Source: Flagellatimonas centrodinii
Lineage (GTDB): Bacteria; Pseudomonadota; Gammaproteobacteria; Nevskiales; Nevskiaceae
Assembly: GCF_016918765.2 (NCBI RefSeq)
Contig: NZ_CP092104.1
Location: forward strand, 1,550,001-1,614,000
Length of the DNA stretch: 64,000 bases
Reading direction: 5' to 3'
The notes under the pieces were generated by a model, which ran no database searches, had not been told where the DNA came from, and saw only the letters and a list, made by a program, of their open reading frames with translations. A program made the translations under genes and the position numbers. Positions 49,203-57,031 of this stretch are shown here, one piece after another (within the stretch, counting starts at the first letter, position 1; each line of letters starts with the position of its first letter).

Positions 49203-49820
49203 ATGGCCGGACCGGTACCCATCACCCGCCCCGAGCGGGTTGCGCTCGCCGACTTCGGCGACGACCCCGTCAGCCAGTGGGACTGCATCTCCCGCCAGTA
49301 CGGTACCGCGCTGAAGCGCTACTTCGGCAACCGCGTCAACAACCCTTCGGATGTCGCCGACCTGGTGCAGAAAGTGTTTCTGCGGGTATTGCAGCGGGGC
49401 GAAGGCCCGCCCATCGAGCATGTGCAGCACTACCTGTTCCAGGTCGCCGCCAGCGTTCTGAATGATGAACTGCGGCGGTCGCAGGTGCGCCACGAGACTG
49501 TCCACGAAACCTACGACGAAGCCGCCCACGCACCCCTCACCGAACTGTCGCCCGAGCGCATCGCCATCGGGCAGGAAGCGCTCGAACGGGTCGCCGCCGT
49601 GCTGCGCCAGCTGCCCGAGCGCACCCGCGACGTCTACCTGCTGCGCGTGCACCAGGAATGCGAGTACCGCGACATTGCCCGACAGCTCGGCATCTCCGAA
49701 CGCGGTGCCCAACGTCACATGGCCCGCGCCCTGCAGCAGTTGGAAGAACAGGTCGGGGCCGACATGCCGGCCGAAGCCCTGCCCGACACCGCAGTGCATC
49801 GGCACGGGGACAGCGCATGA
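49203..49820 (+). CDS. fecI: FecI-like ECF RNA polymerase sigma factor
   Basis: 205 residues. Region 2: ALKRYFGNRVNNPSDVADLVQKVFLRVLQ; region 4: LRQLPERTRDVYLLRVHQECEYRDIARQLGISERGAQRHMARAL, a complete helix-turn-helix. This pattern belongs to the iron-starvation (FecI) group of ECF factors. It is followed by fecR with a 4-bp overlap (ATGA at 49817-49820) and, 2.2 kb on, by a TonB receptor with a signalling domain, so it should be the sigma factor of a cell-surface signalling system. ATG 49203 is chosen, as the longer open frame is not conserved in type. Confidence 0.92.
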   Translation: MAGPVPITRPERVALADFGDDPVSQWDCISRQYGTALKRYFGNRVNNPSDVADLVQKVFLRVLQRGEGPPIEHVQHYLFQVAASVLNDELRRSQVRHETVHETYDEAAHAPLTELSPERIAIGQEALERVAAVLRQLPERTRDVYLLRVHQECEYRDIARQLGISERGAQRHMARALQQLEEQVGADMPAEALPDTAVHRHGDSA

Positions 49821-50968
49821 GCGACACCCTGCAAAGCCCGCAGCCGCATCTCAATCATCCGGCCATTCGTGACCAGGCCGCCGCCTGGAGTGACCGGCTG
49901 CGCCATCGCGGCGGTGACCCCGCCCTGCGCGTCGCCTTCGAACGCTGGTATGCCGCGCACCCGGCCCATGCCGAGGCCTTCATCCGCATCGACCGCGCCC
50001 ATGGTCTGGCGCGGGCGGCGGCCAGCACCCCTGCCGTGGCCGCGCTGGAACGCGAGATGATGCAGCGGCTCACCCGCCGTCGGCGCCGCCAATGGGGCCA
50101 GCGCAGCCTCGCCCTGGCGGCCAGCCTGCTGTTGATGACGACCGTAGGCCTGCTCGCTGCCGGTGGCAACGGGTTCACCCTGCAGGCAGTACAGCACCTG
50201 CCCACCCAGGCCCGCCACCTGCTCGCCGGCGAGCGCTACTTCCACACCACCATCGGTGAACACCGCGCCATCGCCCTGGCCGATGGCAGCACGCTCACGC
50301 TCAACACCGGCAGCCGCGTCGTGGTGCGCTACCGCGATGATCGACGCAGTGTCAGCCTGCAAGCCGGACAGGCCCTGTTCGAAGTGGCCAAGGACCCGCA
50401 GCGGCCCTTCGTCGTCACCGCCCGCAACCGCACCATCACCGCCCTTGGCACCGCCTTCGATGTCCGCCTCACCGCCGACGATCTCGCTGTCACGCTCATC
50501 GAAGGCAAAGTCGAAGTCGCCGAAGTCGCCGTTGCAGCCGCCGAAGGCGCTGCCGCTACGATTCCCGATTCCCGATTCCCGATTCCCGGGGATGCCTCTG
50601 GCAGCCCCCGTCTCACCCCTCACCCCTCACGCCTCACCCCTCACGTCCTCTCCCCCGGCCAGCAGCTCCTGATCGCCGCCGCCAACCCGCAGCCCGTGCT
50701 GCGTGACGCCGACCTCAAACGCACCACCAGTTGGCGCAATGGTCAGCTCATCTTTCGCGAGGACCGCCTCGCCGACGCCATCGACGAGATCAACCGCTAC
50801 AGCACCCGCAAGGTGGAACTCGCCGACCCCGCCCTCGGCGACCTTCGCGTCAGTGGCATCGTCAACACCGGCAACACCGCCGTGTTTGTGGAAACCATGG
50901 TGAACTACTACCCGCTGCGCATCATCCAGACCAGCGACGAACGCGTGGTGCTGGCGCGGCGGGGCTAA
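49817..50968 (+). CDS. fecR: FecR-like transmembrane anti-sigma regulator
   Basis: 383 residues. The N-terminal cytoplasmic anti-sigma domain (AAAWSDRLRHRGGDPALRVAFERWYAAHPAHAEAF) precedes one membrane helix (SLALAASLLLMTTVGLLAAGG, residues about 95-116), the periplasmic FecR domain (GEHRAIALADGSTLTLNTGSRV) and a C-terminal STN-like segment (EDRLADAIDEINRYSTRKVEL). Residues about 249-277 are encoded by two 7-bp tandem arrays and read as a low-complexity insert (IPDSRFPIPG...RLTPHPSRLTPH). Change by one unit would shift the frame. Otherwise complete. Confidence 0.9.
   Translation: MSDTLQSPQPHLNHPAIRDQAAAWSDRLRHRGGDPALRVAFERWYAAHPAHAEAFIRIDRAHGLARAAASTPAVAALEREMMQRLTRRRRRQWGQRSLALAASLLLMTTVGLLAAGGNGFTLQAVQHLPTQARHLLAGERYFHTTIGEHRAIALADGSTLTLNTGSRVVVRYRDDRRSVSLQAGQALFEVAKDPQRPFVVTARNRTITALGTAFDVRLTADDLAVTLIEGKVEVAEVAVAAAEGAAATIPDSRFPIPGDASGSPRLTPHPSRLTPHVLSPGQQLLIAAANPQPVLRDADLKRTTSWRNGQLIFREDRLADAIDEINRYSTRKVELADPALGDLRVSGIVNTGNTAVFVETMVNYYPLRIIQTSDERVVLARRG
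50561..50588 (+). repeat. heptanucleotide tandem repeat ATTCCCG x4 inside fecR
   Basis: Four exact head-to-tail copies of ATTCCCG lie within the fecR reading frame. The unit length is not a multiple of three, so copy-number change would cause a frameshift. Confidence 0.95.
50612..50646 (+). repeat. heptanucleotide tandem repeat CTCACCC x5 inside fecR
   Basis: Five 7-bp units, three exact CTCACCC and two variants (CTCACGC, CTCACGT), 23 bp after the first array and also in the fecR coding frame. Confidence 0.92.
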
Positions 50969-51081
50969 TCCCCGCGCGCAACCCCTTTTCACCATCGTCA
51001 CCGCGCATTTGATGCGGGGTCCAGCGACAACGAGGCAACCCGGCACCCGATCATGCGGGCAATGGCAGGTTGCGGTCGGAC

Positions 51082-51495
51082 CTAGCCCTCAGCCGCCCGG
51101 CGCATCAACTCACACGCCGTCAGCAGGTCATCAAGGCCTCGGGTGATGATGGACTCCAGAATACCCAGGTCCATCGCTTGGTAGGCATGTACGGCGATGT
51201 TGCGGAAGCCCACCATACGAATCAGGCGGTCTGCCAATGCGCTCTCCAACAGTTTCGCGTTCGCCAATGCGCGAATCGCATCCGCACTGGTATTGGGTAC
51301 ACCCAGTTTGTGGAGGCGGACCAGGTGATTGGCCAGATCGAGTGTCGCTTCGCAGGCGCGCACGACATTCAGAATTGCCGCATCCTGCCGCGTGAAATCC
51401 GTGGAGAAATCAGCGCCTGCCGCCTGAAACTCATGGCGCGCGCGCAACACACTGCGTTGAACCGTCTGCACCTTGTTGACGGCGACATCGGTCAT
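51082..51495 (-). CDS. hepT: HepT-like ribonuclease toxin
   Basis: 137 residues, all-helical. RNIAVHAYQ near residues 99-107 matches the R-x4-H-x-Y active-site motif of HEPN toxins. HepT degrades RNA or tRNA ends until its Tyr is AMPylated by the partner MntA. Its start overlaps the mntA stop by 4 bp. The pair runs against the direction of the surrounding fec-like genes. Confidence 0.88.
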   Translation of the reverse strand: MTDVAVNKVQTVQRSVLRARHEFQAAGADFSTDFTRQDAAILNVVRACEATLDLANHLVRLHKLGVPNTSADAIRALANAKLLESALADRLIRMVGFRNIAVHAYQAMDLGILESIITRGLDDLLTACELMRRAAEG

Positions 51496-51908
51496 ACCGC
51501 GTACGCCTTACCTGTTTCGCGGAAGGCTTCCAGAATCGCTGCGCGCTCGCGGTTCAAGGCCTGGTAGAACGACAGCGTCATCGCCTCGAACTCATCCGCT
51601 GCGGCCATGTCCGGCGCAGCCAACCGCACCCCGTGCGCAATGATTTCCTTCGCGAACACGGTGGACACACGGCGGAGGTTGATCAGATCGACGGGCGTCA
51701 TCAGCACGCCCTCCAATGTCGTCTGCAGCGCGTAAAGGTCCAGGCTGCCTAACGACGCAGCCTGGGCATGCGGCAGAAGCAACGCGATATCAGTGTCACT
51801 ATCGGGCCGAGCGAGCGCTGAGGCTTGTGAGCCGAACAGGTACACCGCCTGCAGCGCCGGGTAGTGCGCGGTGCAGATATCAACGATAGCGAGGCGGTGA
51901 TCGGTCAT
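51492..51908 (-). CDS. mntA: MntA-like minimal nucleotidyltransferase antitoxin
   Basis: 138 residues. The nucleotidyltransferase signature G-S-x10-D-x-D appears as FGSQASALARPDSDTDIAL (residues about 25-43). MntA adds AMP to the Tyr of HepT and silences it. The C-terminal helices (FEAMTLSFYQALNRERAAILEAF) are the usual HepT-binding part. First gene of the pair, translationally coupled to hepT. Confidence 0.88.
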   Translation of the reverse strand: MTDHRLAIVDICTAHYPALQAVYLFGSQASALARPDSDTDIALLLPHAQAASLGSLDLYALQTTLEGVLMTPVDLINLRRVSTVFAKEIIAHGVRLAAPDMAAADEFEAMTLSFYQALNRERAAILEAFRETGKAYAV

Positions 51909-51973
51909 GGTCGTTGGCGCGGCTCAATGCGATGCCGGTCCCATTATGCGGGGATGGAACAAATTCCGCCGCC

Positions 51974-52013
51974 CGCTGTCGTTCCGGCCACTCCATCGCG
52001 TCTCCAGTACTAA
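51974..52013 (+). promoter_or_regulatory. putative ECF promoter of the TonB receptor
   Basis: CGCTGTCG begins 25 bases before CGTCTCCAGTACTAA (51999-52013), matching the element before the fecI-like gene at 12 of 15 positions in the -10 block and at equal spacing. It lies 45 bp before the receptor ATG. Confidence 0.5.
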
Positions 52014-52058
52014 GGCCGCGCCACATGCGGCCGTTCCAGAAGTCTGAGGAGACGCCTG

Positions 52059-55000
52059 ATGTCCGTAACTCATCGTTGGCCGGCCCCCGTGGTCGGCGCG
52101 CTACTCTTATTTGTCTGCCTGTTCGCTGTCAGCCTGTCGACGCATGCGCAGTCCGCTGTCGCTGAAGACCAGGTGAGCTTCGAGATTCCGGCGCAGCCGC
52201 TCGACCAGGCCCTGGTTGAATTCGGGCGCCAGAGTCGGCAAGAGCTGTTCTATAACGCGGAGGATGTGAGCGGCCTTACCGCCAATGCCATCAGCGGAGC
52301 CCTCAGCCGCAGCCACGCCATGGCGCGAATGCTCACCGGCACCGGAATGGAATTCGAGCAGACGCCCTCCGGCGGCATGATGGTGGCCGATCGCGCCACC
52401 CTCGATGCGCAGCGTGCCCAGCGGGAGGCCGCCAGTAACAGCCCCCCCGCTGAGGCTGCATCGGCCAAGGATGCCGGTGCAGCCGACATCGCTGCCGCGC
52501 GGCGGGCGGGTGTGGAAGAAATCATCGTCACCGGCCAGAAGAAGGAAGAACGGCTGCAGGACGTCCCGATCGCCATTTCAGCCTTTTCGTCGGAGGATCT
52601 GAACGCCTTCAAGATCGAAGGCGGCTTCGACTTGCTGAAGGCGATTCCCAACGTGACCTTCTCGAAGAACAACTTCACCAGCTACAACTTCTCGATTCGT
52701 GGTGTTGGCACCAAGGCGGTATCTGCTACGACAGACCCGGGTGTGGCCGTGGCGTTCAACAGCTCCACCATCATCCAGAACCGGCTGTTCGAGCAGGAGT
52801 ACTACGACATCGAGCGCGTTGAAGTGTTACGTGGCCCTCAGGGAACCCTATACGGGCGAAACGCAACTTCCGGCGTGATCAACGTGATCTCCAACAAGCC
52901 GGACCTGTCGCAGTTCGATGGTTCGATCAAGGGCGAGGTCGGAAATTTCAATACCAAGCGCCTGAATGCCATGCTCAACGTGCCGCTCATCGACGGTGTT
53001 TTGGGTGTCCGGTTGGCGGGGGCGCTGACGTCGCGTGATGGTTACGACTACAACAGCGTGACTGAGAATCCGGTCAACGGGCGTGATCTCTCATCGACCC
53101 GTTTGACGGTGGGGTTCCAGCCTAGTGATGCGGTTCAGGCCCACCTGATCTGGGAGCGGTTCACAGAGGATGACGACCGCCTGCGGACCGGCAAGCAGCT
53201 GTGTCACCGCGATGCCGGGCCGACGGTGGTTGGCGATACGCCGGTGTTCGTCGATGACCCCACCAACAGTTACAACGAGGCCAACAAGGTGCTTGGGCCG
53301 GCGTTGTTCAGTCAGGGCTGTCTGCCCGGTAGCCTCTATGCGGATAACGCATTCGGAACGCCCAATGGGTTGGCGCTTCCGATCGTGTTCGGCGTGGAGA
53401 TCCTCGGATACGGCGATGCCTTCCCGATCGGGCGGGATGCCGATGGCAACTCGGTTGCCTTGTTGGGGTTGCAAGATCCGTATGGCGGCATGATGCAGTC
53501 GCGTGATCTGCGGCAGATCGCGTCATTCAGGGACCCCCGCTATCGCGCCGAGGCGGATTTGCTGGAGCTGAACGTTGATATCGAGGTTTCGCCGACCCTC
53601 ACGCTGACCTCCCAGACCGCGTATGTCGATGATCAGGTCTACTCATTCCAGGATTTCAACCGGTTCAACACGGTGCCAGTGTTCACCGATACGTCACAGG
53701 TGACACCGGCGGACTTTGGTTTCGGCGAGTACGACTGGTCCGGGTTGGCACCCGGGGGGGTGTTCTGCGACCCTCAGCTCGGCTGTTCCGACACCATGGC
53801 GGGATTCGACATATCGCAGGCCACGGCAGAACAGTTCAGCCAGGAGCTGCGGTTGCAATCCGACTTCGAAGGACCGTTCAACTTCAGCATCGGCGCCAAC
53901 TTCACCCGCTTTGACGCGCTAGTCGATTACTACATCTTTTCGAACCTGCTCACCGCTCAGGCGTACATGGCGCCTTTCAATGCGCCAGTCAACGGCGTGA
54001 TTGACTTCGGTGTCTGCCATTGGCCCGGGTTCTATGGCCTGTTCCCGGGACCGGGGACGCCGGTGACCACCGACGCACCGGACTCATCCTGCCCTTACAT
54101 CGATCCTAATCCGATTGGCAGCATCAACGGCGAAGGGCACAACTACTTCCGCAGCAAGAATCCCTATGAGCTGGAGTCACGCTCGGCGTTTGGCGAGTTC
54201 TACTGGGAGGCGAGTGCGCAGACCAAGCTGACGCTTGGCCTGCGCTACACGGAGGACGAAAAGCGCTTCACACCTGTGCCCAGCCAGGCGTTGCTGTCCC
54301 CGAGCTTCATCGCGGGTGGAACGGTCAGCCGCGGATACCCCGAGAAGCCCGATATCGTACAGCGGTGGGGTGAGTGGACCGGACGCCTTGGGGTGGACTG
54401 GAAGCCAGAGTTCGCGTTCACCGATGAAACCCTGCTTTACGCGTTTTACTCGCGTGGCTACAAGGGTGGGGGGGCCAACCCGCCGCGCCCCGGCTTCGCC
54501 ACCGAGGAAGAGTTGCGCGCGATCGCGCCCGACGAGACCGACAACTTCGATCAGCAGGGCTTCCCGCTGCCCATTCTGCAGCTGACGGCGGTGGAGTACG
54601 CGCCGGTGTTCGAGCCCGAATTCGTCAACGCGTTCGAGATCGGCATGAAGAACACCGTGTGGGGCGGCGCGGCGACGATCAATGCGACGGCGTTCTACTA
54701 TGACTACACCGACTATCAGGTTTCGCAGATCCGCGATCGAAGCGCCGTCAACGAGAATTTCGACGCGAAGGTCTGGGGGCTCGAGCTGGAAACCCTGGTG
54801 GCTTTCTCCAACGATTTCCAGATGGTTGCCAACTTCGGCTACCTGAATACACGGATCGCTGACGGTGAGACCTCCATCGACATCATCAACCGCACCCAGG
54901 GCAATCCTGACTACACCCTCGCCAAGGCGTGGCTGCAGCTACCCTCCAACTGCGTGGTTCCGACGGCGGTTGCCGAACAAGTGCTACAGGACTCGCCCAA

Positions 55001-55526
55001 CGTCGTGCAAGGCCAGTACTGGCAGATCTGTGGCGGTCTCGGGGGTCTGTTGGGTGCGCCGGCTTTGTTCCCGCTGCCCACCGACCCCGCCACCGGGCAG
55101 GCCTATGACGTCGCCAACTATCCCGAATTGAATGGCGGCGCCGGCCTCAAGGCCGACCTGAGTGGCAACGAGTTGCCGAACGCGCCGCACTGGACGGCCA
55201 ATATCGGCGCCCAATATGGAATCGACCTGTTCCGCAATCAGTGGCGTGCCACCCTGCGGGGCGATGTCTACTGGCAGTCGGATTCCTACCACCGGGTCTA
55301 CAACTTCGAGCCCTACGATCGACTGAAGGGGTGGCATAACGTCAATCTCGCCGTGCGGATGGAGCGCCCCGAAGATGGACTGGCACTCGAGCTCTACGCC
55401 AAGAACCTGATTGACGATACGCCGATCACCGATGCTTTTCTCAACTCGGACGATACCGGCCTGACAACCAACGTCTTCGTGCTGGACCCACGACTGATCG
55501 GATTTTCGATCACCAAAACGTTCTAA
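52059..55526 (+). CDS. TonB-dependent receptor with N-terminal signalling (STN) domain
   Basis: 1155 residues. Signal peptide ends THAQ (about residue 31); an STN/secretin domain (VSFEIPAQPLDQALVEFGRQ) spans about 40-95; an Ala-rich linker leads to the TonB box region EEIIVTGQKKEERLQDVPIAI; the plug (IRGVGTKA, VEVLRGPQGTLYGRNATSGVINV) and a 22-strand-type barrel follow, ending FSITKTF with terminal Phe. STN plus the upstream fecI/fecR pair marks it as a surface-signalling transducer. The barrel is longer than most siderophore receptors and resembles the large IroN/CirA-like receptors of Sphingomonads and Nevskiales; the substrate is unknown. Confidence 0.93.
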   Translation: MSVTHRWPAPVVGALLLFVCLFAVSLSTHAQSAVAEDQVSFEIPAQPLDQALVEFGRQSRQELFYNAEDVSGLTANAISGALSRSHAMARMLTGTGMEFEQTPSGGMMVADRATLDAQRAQREAASNSPPAEAASAKDAGAADIAAARRAGVEEIIVTGQKKEERLQDVPIAISAFSSEDLNAFKIEGGFDLLKAIPNVTFSKNNFTSYNFSIRGVGTKAVSATTDPGVAVAFNSSTIIQNRLFEQEYYDIERVEVLRGPQGTLYGRNATSGVINVISNKPDLSQFDGSIKGEVGNFNTKRLNAMLNVPLIDGVLGVRLAGALTSRDGYDYNSVTENPVNGRDLSSTRLTVGFQPSDAVQAHLIWERFTEDDDRLRTGKQLCHRDAGPTVVGDTPVFVDDPTNSYNEANKVLGPALFSQGCLPGSLYADNAFGTPNGLALPIVFGVEILGYGDAFPIGRDADGNSVALLGLQDPYGGMMQSRDLRQIASFRDPRYRAEADLLELNVDIEVSPTLTLTSQTAYVDDQVYSFQDFNRFNTVPVFTDTSQVTPADFGFGEYDWSGLAPGGVFCDPQLGCSDTMAGFDISQATAEQFSQELRLQSDFEGPFNFSIGANFTRFDALVDYYIFSNLLTAQAYMAPFNAPVNGVIDFGVCHWPGFYGLFPGPGTPVTTDAPDSSCPYIDPNPIGSINGEGHNYFRSKNPYELESRSAFGEFYWEASAQTKLTLGLRYTEDEKRFTPVPSQALLSPSFIAGGTVSRGYPEKPDIVQRWGEWTGRLGVDWKPEFAFTDETLLYAFYSRGYKGGGANPPRPGFATEEELRAIAPDETDNFDQQGFPLPILQLTAVEYAPVFEPEFVNAFEIGMKNTVWGGAATINATAFYYDYTDYQVSQIRDRSAVNENFDAKVWGLELETLVAFSNDFQMVANFGYLNTRIADGETSIDIINRTQGNPDYTLAKAWLQLPSNCVVPTAVAEQVLQDSPNVVQGQYWQICGGLGGLLGAPALFPLPTDPATGQAYDVANYPELNGGAGLKADLSGNELPNAPHWTANIGAQYGIDLFRNQWRATLRGDVYWQSDSYHRVYNFEPYDRLKGWHNVNLAVRMERPEDGLALELYAKNLIDDTPITDAFLNSDDTGLTTNVFVLDPRLIGFSITKTF

Positions 55527-55538
55527 TCGACGCATGTC

Positions 55539-55578
55539 GCCAGGCAGCCACGCGTCGGCGTGGCTGCCTGGCTTGTTT
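55539..55578 (+). terminator. TonB receptor terminator
   Basis: A 15-bp stem (GCCAGGCAGCCACGC and its complement) with a GTCG loop is followed by TTGTTT, 13 bp after the receptor stop. Confidence 0.85.
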
Positions 55579-55639
55579 GGCGCTCCTTCATCGACATGTG
55601 CTTGCGGGCAACCACCTGCGCCGGCGTTCGGCTTATGCT

Positions 55640-55695
55640 TCACCCGTCACCCGTCACCCGTCACCCGTCACCCGTCACCCGTCACCCGTCACCCG
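55640..55695 (+). repeat. heptanucleotide tandem repeat TCACCCG x8
   Basis: Eight exact copies of TCACCCG in tandem, ending 47 bp before the hydroxylase start codon. The unit is one base different from the CTCACCC array in fecR. Copy-number change could alter promoter or leader spacing. Confidence 0.97.
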
Positions 55696-55742
55696 GGTGG
55701 CGGCACTGAGGCCATGCCACCCGTCACGGAGGAGAACACACC

Positions 55743-56354
55743 ATGATCGGCATCCCCCTGGGTCTGGTCACCGCCAATGCGGTGGAGTGGTTCATGCACA
55801 AGCATGTGCTGCACGAGATGGGCCGCAACCGGAAGAGCTTCTGGGCGTTTCATTTTCATGAGCATCACAAGGTGGTGCTGCAGCATGATTTTCTCGACCC
55901 CAATTACGAACGGTTTCCGTTGGGCCTGCACGCACAGGGCAAAGAGGCATGGGCCTTGATCGGGGCCAGTGCGGCGGTGGCGCCGATGTTTCCGGTGGCG
56001 CCGTTCTGGGTAGGTACGCTCTGGTATTGCGCGGCCAATTACTACGTGAAGCATCGTCGCGCCCATGAGGATGCCGAGTGGGCCAAGAACCACTTGCCGT
56101 GGCATTACGACCACCACATGGGGATGAACCCCAATGCCAACTGGTGTGTCACCAAGCCGTGGTTCGACTACGTGATGGGCACGCGCGAATTTCGCGACGG
56201 CGGCGAGCGTGAGACCAATGTGCTGGGCCTGGTGAAGCTGCCGAAGTGGTTGGCGAAGCGGCTGCCGGCGCCGGGGGCTCTGGGCAAGACAACGGCGCCG
56301 CGACGGGTGCGCCCGGTGCCGACGCTGGTGCGATCGCGGCAGGCCGCCGGTTAG
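55743..56354 (+). CDS. membrane di-iron fatty acid hydroxylase / desaturase-like protein
   Basis: 203 residues with the histidine clusters of this superfamily: HKHVLH near 19-24, HFHEHH near 37-42, HRRAH near 104-108 and HYDHH near 119-123. Two hydrophobic stretches lie between them. Size suggests a compact sterol-desaturase or CrtZ-like carotenoid hydroxylase; the substrate cannot be decided. A CGGAGGAG Shine-Dalgarno at 55728-55735 supports the start. The last 30 residues are basic and Pro/Arg-rich. The stop overlaps the convergent DUF4864 stop in a TTAG. Confidence 0.8.
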   Translation: MIGIPLGLVTANAVEWFMHKHVLHEMGRNRKSFWAFHFHEHHKVVLQHDFLDPNYERFPLGLHAQGKEAWALIGASAAVAPMFPVAPFWVGTLWYCAANYYVKHRRAHEDAEWAKNHLPWHYDHHMGMNPNANWCVTKPWFDYVMGTREFRDGGERETNVLGLVKLPKWLAKRLPAPGALGKTTAPRRVRPVPTLVRSRQAAG

Positions 56355-56839
56355 AGGGCCTGCTGTGGCGGCGCTTCCTCCGGGGCGATCAGGGCTTCGG
56401 GGGGCACCACGCCGTCGGTCATCCAGCAGCGGCGACAGCCGGGGAGCGTTTGTCGGCTCAGCAGGAAGACGTAGCGGAACGCCTTGCCATCGCGGTCGGT
56501 CAACGACACCGGCAACAGCGCCTCGTCGCCCGCCTGGTAGGTGGGGGCCAGCGTGGCGTCGCGATGACCGATCAGCTCGGGGTACTGCTCACGAATCATG
56601 GCGATGAAGCGCGGCGCCGGGCCGGTGGCCTCGCGGTTGCGGGGCGAGGCGAAGGCGTAGACCAGCTTGAGGTCGATGTCCTCGCCGGTCTTCAGCGCCG
56701 CCAGCTGGGTGCGCACCACATCTTCCGGACTCAGACTCGGTTGCGGCAGCCGGTATTGGGCTTGGGCATTGCCGAGCGGGCTCAAGGACATGATCAGGCC
56801 GAGGGCGAGGATGCCCAGTATCAGCGGAAGGGTGCGCAT
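56351..56839 (-). CDS. DUF4864 family secreted protein
   Basis: 162 residues with a signal peptide (MRTLPLILGILALGLIMSLSPLGNAQAQ). The mature part LSPEDVVRTQLAALKTGEDIDLKLVYAFASPRNREATGPAPRFIAMI is the DUF4864 pattern, followed by a compact beta domain with LPGCRRCWMTDGVVP, two Cys near residues 136 and 139. Function unknown; probably periplasmic. Confidence 0.85.
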   Translation of the reverse strand: MRTLPLILGILALGLIMSLSPLGNAQAQYRLPQPSLSPEDVVRTQLAALKTGEDIDLKLVYAFASPRNREATGPAPRFIAMIREQYPELIGHRDATLAPTYQAGDEALLPVSLTDRDGKAFRYVFLLSRQTLPGCRRCWMTDGVVPPEALIAPEEAPPQQAL

Positions 56840-57031
56840 GGCGATCTCCGGTGTCGTGCCACCACGCTACGCCGAATGCTGGCGCAAGCCCAGCCCGGTG
56901 GTGAATATCTGGACACCGGTATGGCCGCAACGATCAATCGTCTGACCCCTGCAGCTCTTTCCTGCGGGGCTCGACGGGCGTAGCGTTCATGCCATAACAC
57001 CAAAAAACCGTGCATTGCTGAAGGAGTTGTC

